This document shows positions 8,367-15,894 of a stretch of DNA of 39,868 nucleotides, piece by piece; position 1 is the stretch's first letter, and the number at the start of each line of letters is the position of its first letter. The DNA is from Caloramator proteoclasticus DSM 10124 (lineage in GTDB: Bacteria > Bacillota > Clostridia > Clostridiales > Caloramatoraceae). Location of the stretch: the NCBI RefSeq assembly GCF_900129265.1, contig NZ_FQVG01000019.1, positions 1 through 39,868 on the forward strand, in the 5' to 3' direction. The position numbers were made by a program, and so were the translations under genes. The notes under the pieces are model-generated. The model made no database searches. It worked only from the letters and a program-made list of their open reading frames with translations, and was not told where the DNA came from.

Positions 8367-8398
8367 AAGCTCTATGCAAAATATTTTGCATAGAGCTT
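8367..8398. terminator. Perfect 32-bp palindrome: activator-gene terminator or regulatory hairpin
   Basis: AAGCTCTATGCAAAAT is followed directly by its exact reverse complement. It lies 16 bp after the stop codon of the activator gene, where a terminator is expected, and would fold into a strong hairpin in RNA. The following bases on the minus strand (CTTTACTTT) are only moderately T-rich. The palindrome's core is also candidate activator site 2, so it may serve both as terminator and as DNA-binding site. Confidence 0.6.
8375..8390. promoter_or_regulatory. Candidate activator site 2 (TGCAA-N6-TTGCA)
   Basis: TGCAAAATATTTTGCA is a perfect palindrome with the same TGCAA-N6-TTGCA layout as site 1, 55 bp further from the ornithine operon promoter (centre to centre, about five helical turns). 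It forms the centre of the larger 8367-8398 palindrome. Two matching sites upstream of a sigma-54 promoter fit cooperative binding of an activator oligomer. Confidence 0.6.
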
Positions 8399-8413
8399 GC
8401 CGAAAAATTTAAG

Positions 8414-9790
8414 CTATTTGCTTATACCATATTTATTCAATTTATGCTGAAGAGTTTGCCTCTTTATCTTTAACAAACCTGCTGCTTTTGATATATTGTA
8501 GTTTGTTCTTTCAAGAGCCGTAAGTATTATACTTTTCTCTATATCCTCTAAGTAGCCATCTAATGGAACATCAAAATCATACTTTAAGTCGCTTATTTTA
8601 GATGTATACCTTTTAAATATTAGTTCCTGAACATTTGGTGCAAAATGTTCTCTTTTTAGTATATGACCAGTAACCATATTCATTGCACCTTCAATGTAGT
8701 TTTTCAGCTCCCTCACATTGCCTGGCCAATCATAGCTTAAAAAACCATCGTAGACTTCATCTGAAACTTCCCAAACATCCTTAATAAGTTCTATATTGTA
8801 TTTTTTTATAAACTCATTTATGAAAATAGGTATATCCTCTTTTCTATCCCTAAGAGGTGGAATATTAATATTTATTACACTTAGTCTATAATAGAGATCT
8901 TTTCTTAGATTTCCTTGTAAAATTGAAGTATATGGGTCTTCATTTATTGTTGCAATAATTCTAACATCTATTGGGATGTCCTTAACATCCCCAATTCGTC
9001 TAATATATCCCTCCTGCAATACCCTTAAAAGTTTTGCCTGTAGGTTTACTGGCATTGAGTTTATTTCATCTAAAAGAAGTGTACCTCCGTTTGCCTGTTC
9101 AAACAAACCTGGTCTATTTATTGCCCCTGTAAAACTCCCCTTTACAGTACCAAATAGTATTCCTTCAAGTAAGCTCTCAGGTAATGCAGCACAGTTTACA
9201 GCAATAAATGGTTTCTTGTTTCTTGTGCTCGATGAATGAATACATCGTGCTATTACCTCTTTTCCTGTACCTGTCTCACCTATAATTAATACTGTAGAAT
9301 TAGTCCTACTTGCTTTCTTAGCCAGTTCAATAATTTTTAAAAAATCAGGGCTTGCACCAACTATATCACTAAATTTAAACTCATCTGAACCATCTTCCCT
9401 ATTATTAAGTTGTAGAATTCTATCATATAGTTCTTTTATTTTAGTAAAATTTTTAGATATTTCTACTGCCCCTAATATTCTACCATCAAAAAAAATAGGT
9501 ATAGTTGTGTTAACAGTAGTTATGTTGTTACCTTTTTTGTTAAGGTATGTCTGATATCTATCAAGTACAGGTTCTCCTGATTTTAAGCAGGAGAGTAACG
9601 TACTTGTTGTTTCATTAAGGTTTGGAAAAAGGTCACACAAATTTTTACCTACAACCTCATTTGAATTCAACCCCTCTATCTGTTCCATCGCTCTATTGTA
9701 TATTATTGTATTGCCGTCGCTATCTACAACGTGAATCCCCTCATCGATATTATTTAAAATAATTTCAAGCAATTTATGCTCAAAATCCAT
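8414..9790 (-). CDS. Sigma-54-dependent activator, PAS/AAA+/Fis (RocR type)
   Basis: This 458-aa enhancer-binding protein probably activates the adjacent ornithine operon. A PAS sensor domain occupies about residues 5-125. The AAA+ domain runs about 140-370, with Walker A GETGTGKE (171-178), the sigma-54 contact loop as GSFTGA (218-223) instead of GAFTGA, and Walker B GGTLLLDEI (235-243). A Fis-type helix-turn-helix ends the protein (about 414-457, ISKAAGLLKIKRQTLQHKL). There is no receiver domain, so it likely senses a small molecule, perhaps ornithine or arginine, by its PAS domain; the ligand is inference. ATG at 9788-9790 follows GGGGGA. Only 47 bp separate it from glyA, so it may depend on glyA read-through or a promoter inside glyA. 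Confidence 0.92.
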   Translation of the reverse strand: MDFEHKLLEIILNNIDEGIHVVDSDGNTIIYNRAMEQIEGLNSNEVVGKNLCDLFPNLNETTSTLLSCLKSGEPVLDRYQTYLNKKGNNITTVNTTIPIFFDGRILGAVEISKNFTKIKELYDRILQLNNREDGSDEFKFSDIVGASPDFLKIIELAKKASRTNSTVLIIGETGTGKEVIARCIHSSSTRNKKPFIAVNCAALPESLLEGILFGTVKGSFTGAINRPGLFEQANGGTLLLDEINSMPVNLQAKLLRVLQEGYIRRIGDVKDIPIDVRIIATINEDPYTSILQGNLRKDLYYRLSVININIPPLRDRKEDIPIFINEFIKKYNIELIKDVWEVSDEVYDGFLSYDWPGNVRELKNYIEGAMNMVTGHILKREHFAPNVQELIFKRYTSKISDLKYDFDVPLDGYLEDIEKSIILTALERTNYNISKAAGLLKIKRQTLQHKLNKYGISK

Positions 9791-9808
9791 AAAAAATCCC
9801 CCTATCTA

Positions 9809-9842
9809 AATAATTAATGGGCTTAATAGCCCATTAATTATT
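9809..9842 (-). terminator. Hairpin over the glyA stop codon
   Basis: A perfect 14-bp stem (AATAATTAATGGGC and its complement) with a 6-nt loop spans the TAA of glyA and lies between glyA and the activator gene. On the minus strand it is followed by TAGATAGGGGG, a poor U-tract, so it may be a partial terminator or an RNA-stabilising hairpin. Confidence 0.55.
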
Positions 9843-11079
9843 TGTTTGAATATAGTGGAAACTTATCACAAAGAGCCTTAACCCTTTCCTTAGCTGGAGT
9901 TAAATTCTTTTCCCTATTATCTATTACCCAAGCAATTATATCTGCAATTGCAATCATTTCTTCTTTTCCAAATCCCCTTGTTGTTACTGCTGGTGTACCT
10001 ATTCTAATACCACTTGTAACCATAGGACCTTGTGGGTCAAATGGAATTGTATTTTTATTAACTGTTATTCCAACTTCGTCAAGAAGATGCTCTGCCTCTT
10101 TACCAGTTATGTTCTTATTTCTTAAATCAATAAGCATAAGATGATTGTCTGTACCGCCTGAAACTAAATTAAATCCTCTATCTAATAGGGCATTAGCAAG
10201 ATGTTTTGCGTTTTCAACAACCTTCCTTTGATATTCTTTAAACTCATCACTCATTGCTTCTTTAAAGCATACAGCCTTTGCTGCGATAACATGTTCAAGT
10301 GGTCCACCTTGAATTCCTGGGAATATTGTTTTATCTATTATCTTTGCATACTCTTCTTTACATAATATTGCACCGCCCCTTGGTCCACGCAATGTTTTAT
10401 GAGTTGTAGTTGTTACAAAGTCAGCGTATTCAACAGGATTTGGATGAAGTCCTGCTGCAACAAGGCCTGCAATATGTGCCATATCCACCATCATATATGC
10501 ATCAATCTCATCACATATTTCTCTTATCCTCTTAAAGTCAATAACTCTTGGATATGCACTTGCACCTGCTACAATCATCTTTGGTTTTTCCCTATGTGCA
10601 ATCTTTCTTAGCTCATCATAGTCTATGTAACCTTCTTCATTTACACCATAGGATATAAAATTAAACAATTTACCTGAAAAATTTACTGGGCTACCGTGGG
10701 TTAAATGTCCACCATGTGCTAAATTCATCCCTAAGACTTTATCTCCTATTTCAAGAACAGATAGATATACAGCCATATTTGCCTGAGAGCCAGAGTGTGG
10801 CTGAACATTGGCGTGCTCTGCACCAAATAACTTTTTTAATCTTTCCCTTGCTAAATCTTCAACTATATCTACATATTCACATCCACCATAATATCTCTTA
10901 CCAGGATAGCCCTCTGCATATTTATTTGTCAATTGTGAACCTTGTGCCTCCATAACCGCTTTACTTGTAAAATTCTCTGATGCAATTAGTTCGATTTTAT
11001 TTTGTTGTCTTTCCATTTCCTTTAATATAGCCTCATATATTTCAGGGTCTACCTTTTTAACTTGCTCTAAACTCATCAT
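9838..11079 (-). CDS. glyA: Serine hydroxymethyltransferase
   Basis: It interconverts serine and glycine with tetrahydrofolate as one-carbon carrier. The 413-aa PLP enzyme shows [14 protein letters not shown] near the start, [10 protein letters not shown], and the PLP lysine K228 in [16 protein letters not shown]. Its length is typical of the bacterial enzyme. The start is ATG at 11079 (a second ATG follows at once), behind AAAGGAGAGGG; an in-frame start at 11130 would add 17 atypical residues and overlap the promoter. It lies between the csoR-like gene and the ornithine activator, with its own promoter, so its neighbourhood gives no strong functional link, though glycine and serine metabolism fits an amino-acid fermenter. 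Confidence 0.96.
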   Translation of the reverse strand: MMSLEQVKKVDPEIYEAILKEMERQQNKIELIASENFTSKAVMEAQGSQLTNKYAEGYPGKRYYGGCEYVDIVEDLARERLKKLFGAEHANVQPHSGSQANMAVYLSVLEIGDKVLGMNLAHGGHLTHGSPVNFSGKLFNFISYGVNEEGYIDYDELRKIAHREKPKMIVAGASAYPRVIDFKRIREICDEIDAYMMVDMAHIAGLVAAGLHPNPVEYADFVTTTTHKTLRGPRGGAILCKEEYAKIIDKTIFPGIQGGPLEHVIAAKAVCFKEAMSDEFKEYQRKVVENAKHLANALLDRGFNLVSGGTDNHLMLIDLRNKNITGKEAEHLLDEVGITVNKNTIPFDPQGPMVTSGIRIGTPAVTTRGFGKEEMIAIADIIAWVIDNREKNLTPAKERVKALCDKFPLYSNK

Positions 11080-11110
11080 ACCCTCTCCTTTAAAATATCT
11101 TATATAATAA

Positions 11111-11139
11111 ATTATAGAATTATCAGACATTTTTTACAA
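11111..11139 (-). promoter_or_regulatory. Sigma-A-type promoter for glyA
   Basis: On the minus strand, TTGTAA (11134-11139) and TATAAT (11111-11116) are separated by exactly 17 bp. The predicted start is about 25 bases before the glyA ATG. The -10 box is perfect and the -35 box is partial. Confidence 0.65.
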
Positions 11140-11182
11140 GCATAAATATATATAAAATATACTATTTACCTTAATATGTAAA

Positions 11183-11446
11183 TTATTTTATAAATTTAAC
11201 AATTGTTTCTATCAAGTCTTCTATTTCCTGTTCTGAAACAAAATCATCCGATGCCTTTAAAATACATGATTTTGAATAGTTTTCTAAAATTAATGCACCA
11301 ACTTTACTTATAGCTGCTCTAACAGCTGCAACCTGAACTAAAATATCTCTACAATCCGCATTGTTTTCTACCATCTTTTCAATTCCTTTGACTTGACCTT
11401 CAATTCTTCTTAATCTTTTTATTAAATCTTCCTTTGTACAACTCAT
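11183..11446 (-). CDS. CsoR/CstR/FrmR-family transcriptional repressor lacking the metal-binding His
   Basis: The 87-aa all-helical protein matches the metal-sensitive repressor family (DUF156): RLRRIEGQVKGIEKMV, then DCRDILVQVAAVRAAI and LENYSKSC. The two family cysteines are present with the standard 28 residues between them. The position that is His in copper sensor CsoR is Tyr here (Asn in the persulfide sensor CstR). Copper sensing is therefore unlikely, and a CstR-like thiol or sulfur sensor is possible. ATG at 11444-11446 has GGGGG upstream. It lies only 4 bp after tcdA, so the two are co-transcribed; no obvious target operon adjoins. Confidence 0.85.
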   Translation of the reverse strand: MSCTKEDLIKRLRRIEGQVKGIEKMVENNADCRDILVQVAAVRAAISKVGALILENYSKSCILKASDDFVSEQEIEDLIETIVKFIK

Positions 11447-11450
11447 ATTT

Positions 11451-12167
11451 TTACCCCCTGTTTATTATATCTTTTATAACTTCACCTGCAATTATGAGAC
11501 CAACAACAGATGGAACAAAGGATATGCTTGCAGGAATTTGTTTTCTCTGTTTTTCTTCTATTTGTTCATTATTGTTTCTTCTGATTGGTGTTTCCCTTGA
11601 GTAAACAACCTTTAAATCCTTTACGCCTCTTTTTTTAAGCTCACTTCTCATAACCTTTGCCAGCGGACAAACAGACGTTTTATAAATATCTGAAACTTCA
11701 AATTTTGTAGGGTCTAATTTGTTACCTGCTCCCATACTACTAATAATAGGTATGTTTTTTTCTTTACACCTTACAACTAAATCTATTTTTGAGGAAACTG
11801 TATCTATAGCATCAATAACATAATCATAATCATCTTTTAGAAGTTCTTCTGCTGTATCTTTATTATAAAAAGTCTTATATGTAATTACTTGGCAGCTTGG
11901 ATTTATATCTTTAATTCTTTCTGCCATAACCTCAACCTTAGGTCTACCTACAGTTTTTGTAGTAGCGTGGATTTGTCTATTTATATTTGTTATGCATATA
12001 TCATCCTTGTCAATCAATACCAAACTTCCTACTCCACCTCTTGCTAGAGCCTCTACTGCAAAGGAACCTACCCCTCCTACTCCAAATACTGCAACTTTGC
12101 TATTTTTAAGCTTTTCTAATGCTTCACGCCCAATTAAAAGCTCAGTTCTTGAAAATGGTTCTAACAT
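11451..12167 (-). CDS. tcdA: ThiF/E1-like protein, tRNA threonylcarbamoyladenosine dehydratase
   Basis: The 238-aa protein is of the TcdA (YgdL/CsdL, YrvM in Bacillus) type, which uses ATP to cyclise t6A at tRNA position 37 to ct6A. It shows the nucleotide loop VAVFGVGGVGSFAVEALARG (about residues 25-44), the metal/ATP segment DKDDICITNINRQIHATT, and a C-terminal SFVPSVVGLIIAGEVI helix. ATG at 12165-12167 follows AAGGAGGT. It is the first gene of a pair with the CsoR-like repressor and lies directly downstream of the 6S RNA gene, the arrangement seen in Bacillus (aspS, 6S, yrvM). Other ThiF-family roles cannot be excluded by sequence alone. Confidence 0.88.
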   Translation of the reverse strand: MLEPFSRTELLIGREALEKLKNSKVAVFGVGGVGSFAVEALARGGVGSLVLIDKDDICITNINRQIHATTKTVGRPKVEVMAERIKDINPSCQVITYKTFYNKDTAEELLKDDYDYVIDAIDTVSSKIDLVVRCKEKNIPIISSMGAGNKLDPTKFEVSDIYKTSVCPLAKVMRSELKKRGVKDLKVVYSRETPIRRNNNEQIEEKQRKQIPASISFVPSVVGLIIAGEVIKDIINRG

Positions 12168-12189
12168 ATTTTACCTCCTTAAACGTAAG

Positions 12190-12385
12190 AAAAAACCCAC
12201 CGTATCGGTTGATGGATAGATTGAACCTGCTCTCAGCAGGTGGGTGTCCTCCCTAAAGATTCACGCTTCCTACTACAATTGTGTAGGCCTGCAATCCACT
12301 TCAGGAGACCGGACTCCCTTTGTATTGATGTTGGCTCAATACTTAATCCATCTTAACGTATACGGCAGGCTATATTCAATTAGGT
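12190..12385 (-). ncRNA. ssrS: 6S RNA (probable), RNA polymerase regulator
   Basis: This stretch of about 196 nt has no reading frame but folds well on the minus strand. The ends pair (CCTGCCGTAT near the 5' end with ATACGGTGGG before a TTTTTT tail). GATGGAT pairs with ATCCATC inside that, and GTATTGA-N7-TCAATAC, a CCTAC/GTAGG apical hairpin and CCTGCT-GAG-AGCAGG form side or apical hairpins. Size, a long closing stem, its own strong promoter and the position between aspS and tcdA match the Bacillus subtilis 6S-1 RNA gene. 6S RNA mimics an open promoter and binds the sigma-A polymerase holoenzyme. No T-box motif (GGTGGNACC) is present, so it is not a second T-box. The call rests on synteny and hand folding. 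Confidence 0.75.
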
Positions 12386-12392
12386 TAATTGT

Positions 12393-12421
12393 ATTATACT
12401 ATAGAATATTTTTTTTGTAAA
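12393..12421 (-). promoter_or_regulatory. Promoter of the 6S RNA gene
   Basis: On the minus strand TTTACA (12416-12421) and TATAAT (12393-12398) are spaced 17 bp apart. The predicted start lies near 12385, just ahead of the first base of the closing stem. It stands about 85 bp beyond the aspS stop. Confidence 0.75.
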
Positions 12422-12504
12422 CTTCAATAGTACCTCATCGGTATATTTAATATATCACTTTATTTTAAATTCATCAATCCACACTTTTAGGTTTTGTTGC
12501 ATTT

Positions 12505-14292
12505 TTATTTTTCGTTTTCTATTATTTGTATGCCCAGCTCATCTAATTGTTTCTTATCAACTACATTTGGTGCATTAGATAATGGGCAAGCAGCATTTTG
12601 ATTCTTAGGGAATGCAATAACATCCTTAATGTTTTCTGTGCCTGCAAGGAACATAATTAATCTATCAAATCCATACGCTATTCCGCCGTGTGGAGGTGGA
12701 CCAAATTTAAAGGCTTCAAGTAGGAATCCAAATCTTTCCCACGCATCCTCCATTGTAAATCCTAAGGCTTTAAACATTCTTTCTTGAAGTTTTGTATCGT
12801 GAATTCTTATACTTCCTCCACCTATTTCCTCGCCATTTAGTACAATATCATAGGCCTTTGCTCTAACTTTTCCAGGCTCAGTTTCAAGTAACTCTATATC
12901 CTCATCCATCGGTGAAGTAAATGGATGGTGTACTGCAACATATCTTCCTTCTTCCTCATCATATTCAAGCAGTGGGAATTCTGTCACCCATAGGAACTTG
13001 TATTCTTTATTATCTGGACCTATAAGTCCAAGCTTTCTTGCCAGTTCAAGTCTAAGAGCACCTAAGGATGCAAATACTACCTTTGGTTTATCTGCAACAA
13101 TTAATATTAAATCTCCATCCTTTGCCTCTGTCTTTTCTATTATTGCATTTAATTCTTCTTCCTTTAAGAATTTTGCTATTTGTGATTTTATTTCGCCATC
13201 CTTAAGCGCTATCCAAGCAAGTCCCTTTGCACCATAGGTTTTTACAAAGTCTGTTAATCTATCTATCTCTTTTCTTCCAAAGTCAGCACAGCCTTCTGCA
13301 TTTATTGCCCTAACGTGACCACCCGATGCAACAGTATCTTTAAATACCTTAAATTCTGAATTCTTAACAATGTCTGTCAAATCCTTTAATTCCATACCAA
13401 ATCTAATATCAGGTTTGTCTGAACCATATCTTTCCATAGCCTCTTTATATGGCATTCTGATAAATGGTATTTCTACATCTATTCCTTTAACTTCCTTAAA
13501 AAGTCTTTGAATAAATTTTTCATTAATTGAAATAACATCATCTACATCAACAAATGACATTTCAATATCAATTTGTGTAAATTCTGGCTGTCTATTGGCT
13601 CTTAAGTCTTCATCTCTAAAGCATCTTACAATTTGGAAGTATCTATCATAACCTGATATCATAAGTAGCTGTTTAAATATTTGTGGTGATTGAGGAAGTG
13701 CATAGAATTTTCCTGGAAAATTTCTACTTGGTACTAAGTAGTCTCTTGCACCCTCTGGTGTACTCTTTGTTAAATATGGAGTTTCTATCTCTAAGAATCC
13801 ATTTTCATCGAAGAAATCACGAACTACCTTTGCAGCCTTATGTCTTAACATTAAATTCCTTTGAAGATCAGGTCTTCTTAAATCCAAATATCTGTATTTT
13901 AGCCTTATTGCCTCTGATGCATCTAAGTTTTCCTTTATATATATTGGTGGTGTTTCCGATTCAGAAAGAATTTTTAATGCCTCTACCTTTATTTCAACTT
14001 TACCAGTTGGCATATTTAGATTTGGTGATTCTCTTAAAACAACTTCCCCTGTTACTGCAAGAACATATTCACTTCTTATTGAATGTGCCTTTTCAAAGGC
14101 TTCTTTGTTTATCTCATCTCCAAAAACAACTTGAACAATTCCAGTTCTATCTCTAAGGTCAACAAATATTAGACCTCCTAAATCTCTTCTTCTTTGAACC
14201 CAACCCATAACTGTTACTTTGCTGCCTACCTTATCTTCAAAAACTTCTCCACACATACAGGTTCTCTTTAAACCATTTAATGCTTCTGCCAT
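12505..14292 (-). CDS. aspS: Aspartyl-tRNA synthetase
   Basis: It charges tRNA-Asp. The 595-aa length and layout match the bacterial class II enzyme: an N-terminal OB-fold anticodon domain (about 1-110, GWVQRRRDLGGLIFVDLRDR), the catalytic core with motif 2 around FRDEDLRANRQPEFTQIDIE, an inserted GAD domain near 300-410, and motif 3 in GIAYGFDRLIMFLAG near the C-terminus. ATG at 14290-14292 follows AAGGAGGG. It sits 16 bp after hisS and is probably co-transcribed with it, so the hisS T-box may set the level of both. Whether it also charges tRNA-Asn cannot be judged here. Confidence 0.97.
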   Translation of the reverse strand: MAEALNGLKRTCMCGEVFEDKVGSKVTVMGWVQRRRDLGGLIFVDLRDRTGIVQVVFGDEINKEAFEKAHSIRSEYVLAVTGEVVLRESPNLNMPTGKVEIKVEALKILSESETPPIYIKENLDASEAIRLKYRYLDLRRPDLQRNLMLRHKAAKVVRDFFDENGFLEIETPYLTKSTPEGARDYLVPSRNFPGKFYALPQSPQIFKQLLMISGYDRYFQIVRCFRDEDLRANRQPEFTQIDIEMSFVDVDDVISINEKFIQRLFKEVKGIDVEIPFIRMPYKEAMERYGSDKPDIRFGMELKDLTDIVKNSEFKVFKDTVASGGHVRAINAEGCADFGRKEIDRLTDFVKTYGAKGLAWIALKDGEIKSQIAKFLKEEELNAIIEKTEAKDGDLILIVADKPKVVFASLGALRLELARKLGLIGPDNKEYKFLWVTEFPLLEYDEEEGRYVAVHHPFTSPMDEDIELLETEPGKVRAKAYDIVLNGEEIGGGSIRIHDTKLQERMFKALGFTMEDAWERFGFLLEAFKFGPPPHGGIAYGFDRLIMFLAGTENIKDVIAFPKNQNAACPLSNAPNVVDKKQLDELGIQIIENEK

Positions 14293-14308
14293 TTTTTACC
14301 CTCCTTAA

Positions 14309-15559
14309 TTATAAATTCATTTTAATATCTTCTATAGATGTTTCTTTTTCTTCACCAGTCTCCATATTCTTAATCTTAACTATTCCTTTATCTAACTCAT
14401 CATCCCCTATTATAATAACGTAATATGCACCTATCTTATTTGCATATTTCATTTGTGCCTTTAGGCTTCTATTCATTAAATCTTTTTCTACACTTATACC
14501 TTCTCTTCTTAAATCAAAGGCAATCCTTGATGAAGCCTTCTTTGCCCTTTCTCCTAAACTTGCAATATATATTAGCTTTGGTTTCATATTTGGTATTTCA
14601 ATTCCCTTAGATTCAAGCATTAGTATTAATCTTTCAATTCCAAGTCCAAATCCAACTGCAGGTGTTTTTGAACCTCCTATCTCTTCTATTAAATTATCAT
14701 ATCTTCCCCCACCACATACAGTACTCTTTGCTCCAATGTCCTCTGAAATTATCTCAAAAACAGTTTTTGTATAATAATCTAATCCTCTAACTATATATGG
14801 ATCAACTACATAATTTATATCTAATGTATCCAATTCAGACTTTAAATCCTCAAAGTGATTTCTACATTCATCACAAATATAATCAATTACAACAGGTGCA
14901 CCCTCTGCAATCTTCTTACAAGTATCGTTTTTACAGTCAAGTACCCTTAATGGATTTCTATCATATCTTTCTTTGCAGGTTGGACATAAATCATCAAAAT
15001 TCTTCTTTAAATACTCCTTAAGTGCATTGTTATAATTTGGTCTACAATTTGGGCATCCTATGTTATTTATATTAACAGTTAAATCCTGTAGACCTAAATT
15101 ATTAAAGAAGGTAAAGGCAAGAGATATAACTTCTGCATCAGCTGATGCATCACTTGATCCAAATAGCTCAACACCAAACTGATGGTGTTCTCTTAATCTT
15201 CCCTTTTGTACCTGTTCATATCTAAATACTGGTGTTATGTAGAAAAGTTTAGTTGGCTGTACCTCTGAATATAAACCATTTTCTAAAAAAGCTCTTGCAG
15301 CTGGAGCTGTTCCCTCTGGTTTTAGTGTTATGCTTCTGCCTGCCTTGTCTAAAAATGTATACATTTCCTTTTGAAATATGTCTGTTGTCTCTCCAACTCC
15401 TCTTTGAACAAGTTCAGTATGTTCAAAGGTTGGTGTTCTTATTTCTGAAAAACCAAAATAAGAACAAACTTCTCTAACCTTTTGTTCTATATACTGCCAC
15501 TTATAGACATCCTTTGGTAAAACGTCCCTTGTACCCTTTGGTGCCTTTGTTATTAACAT
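14309..15559 (-). CDS. hisS: Histidyl-tRNA synthetase
   Basis: It charges tRNA-His. The 416-aa class II synthetase shows APKGTRDVLP at the start, motif 2 near PVFRYEQVQKGRLREHHQFG, the histidine loop RGLDYYTKTVFEI and motif 3 VGFGLGIERL. About residues 185-250 hold four cysteine pairs (CPNC, CPTC, CKNDTC, CDEC), a metal-binding-like insertion. The C-terminal anticodon domain follows. The start is ATG at 15557-15559 behind GAGGAGGGAT; the in-frame ATG at 15574 lies within that ribosome site and is rejected. A T-box leader lies just upstream and aspS just downstream. Confidence 0.97.
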   Translation of the reverse strand: MLITKAPKGTRDVLPKDVYKWQYIEQKVREVCSYFGFSEIRTPTFEHTELVQRGVGETTDIFQKEMYTFLDKAGRSITLKPEGTAPAARAFLENGLYSEVQPTKLFYITPVFRYEQVQKGRLREHHQFGVELFGSSDASADAEVISLAFTFFNNLGLQDLTVNINNIGCPNCRPNYNNALKEYLKKNFDDLCPTCKERYDRNPLRVLDCKNDTCKKIAEGAPVVIDYICDECRNHFEDLKSELDTLDINYVVDPYIVRGLDYYTKTVFEIISEDIGAKSTVCGGGRYDNLIEEIGGSKTPAVGFGLGIERLILMLESKGIEIPNMKPKLIYIASLGERAKKASSRIAFDLRREGISVEKDLMNRSLKAQMKYANKIGAYYVIIIGDDELDKGIVKIKNMETGEEKETSIEDIKMNL

Positions 15560-15584
15560 AGTATCCCTCCTCATTAATTATTAA

Positions 15585-15617
15585 CAAAAAAGAAACCGTC
15601 CCTAAAGCAAGGGACGG
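15585..15617 (-). terminator. T-box intrinsic terminator
   Basis: On the minus strand CCGTCCCT and AGGGACGG form a GC-rich stem with a short loop, followed by TTTCTTTTTT. The 5' arm lies close behind the T-box sequence, so the antiterminator and terminator can be alternative folds. Confidence 0.9.
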
Positions 15618-15824
15618 GTATTCTTCCCGCGGTGCCACCCTAATTGGCATAGCCCACTTAAATCTATAACGCCGACTGCGTGTATCCCTACTCAATTCAG
15701 GTACAAACTCCAGGGTGTCCTTCATCTCCCTTAACTTTAAAACTGCTCTCAGTCTTAGGCAGCTTCTCCCTGTAAAGTGTTTGGAAACTACTCCTCCCCT
15801 TCATAGTATTTAAATATAAATTTT
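15585..15824 (-). promoter_or_regulatory. T-box leader controlling hisS-aspS
   Basis: The leader between the promoter and hisS contains the canonical antiterminator sequence AGGGTGGCACCGCGG (15627-15641) and ends in a terminator stem at 15585-15617. Stem I features are visible upstream: AGGAGTAG, an AGGGAG segment and a CTGAGAGCAG distal hairpin. Its base may close by CTATGA (15801-15806) pairing with TTATAG. A CAC histidine triplet at 15680-15682, followed by G, is a candidate specifier codon in the right part of Stem I; I assign it with limited certainty. Uncharged tRNA-His would favour antitermination and raise synthetase expression. Confidence 0.93.
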
Positions 15825-15830
15825 AGCTTT

Positions 15831-15859
15831 ATTATACAAATACAAATATAACCTGTCAA
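15831..15859 (-). promoter_or_regulatory. Consensus sigma-A promoter of the hisS T-box operon
   Basis: On the minus strand TTGACA (15854-15859) and TATAAT (15831-15836) are both perfect and separated by 17 bp. The predicted start is near 15824, giving a leader of about 265 nt before hisS, as expected for a T-box. Confidence 0.9.
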
Positions 15860-15894
15860 GTAATATATTTTATTTTGTATATATTAAATAGTAA

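Noticed and set aside
11080-11182. Glycine or folate-type riboswitch upstream of glyA
   Set aside because: The gap is about 100 bp, has only a promoter and no GC-rich conserved structure.
11183-11446. Copper-sensing CsoR by name
   Set aside because: The ligand histidine is replaced by tyrosine and no copper transporter gene is nearby.
12190-12385. A T-box for aspS
   Set aside because: No GGTGGNACC motif, and it lies downstream of aspS rather than upstream; 6S RNA fits position and fold better.
15501-15725. 74-codon minus-strand frame overlapping hisS and its leader
   Set aside because: It is the T-box leader read as protein: it spans the antiterminator and terminator sequences.
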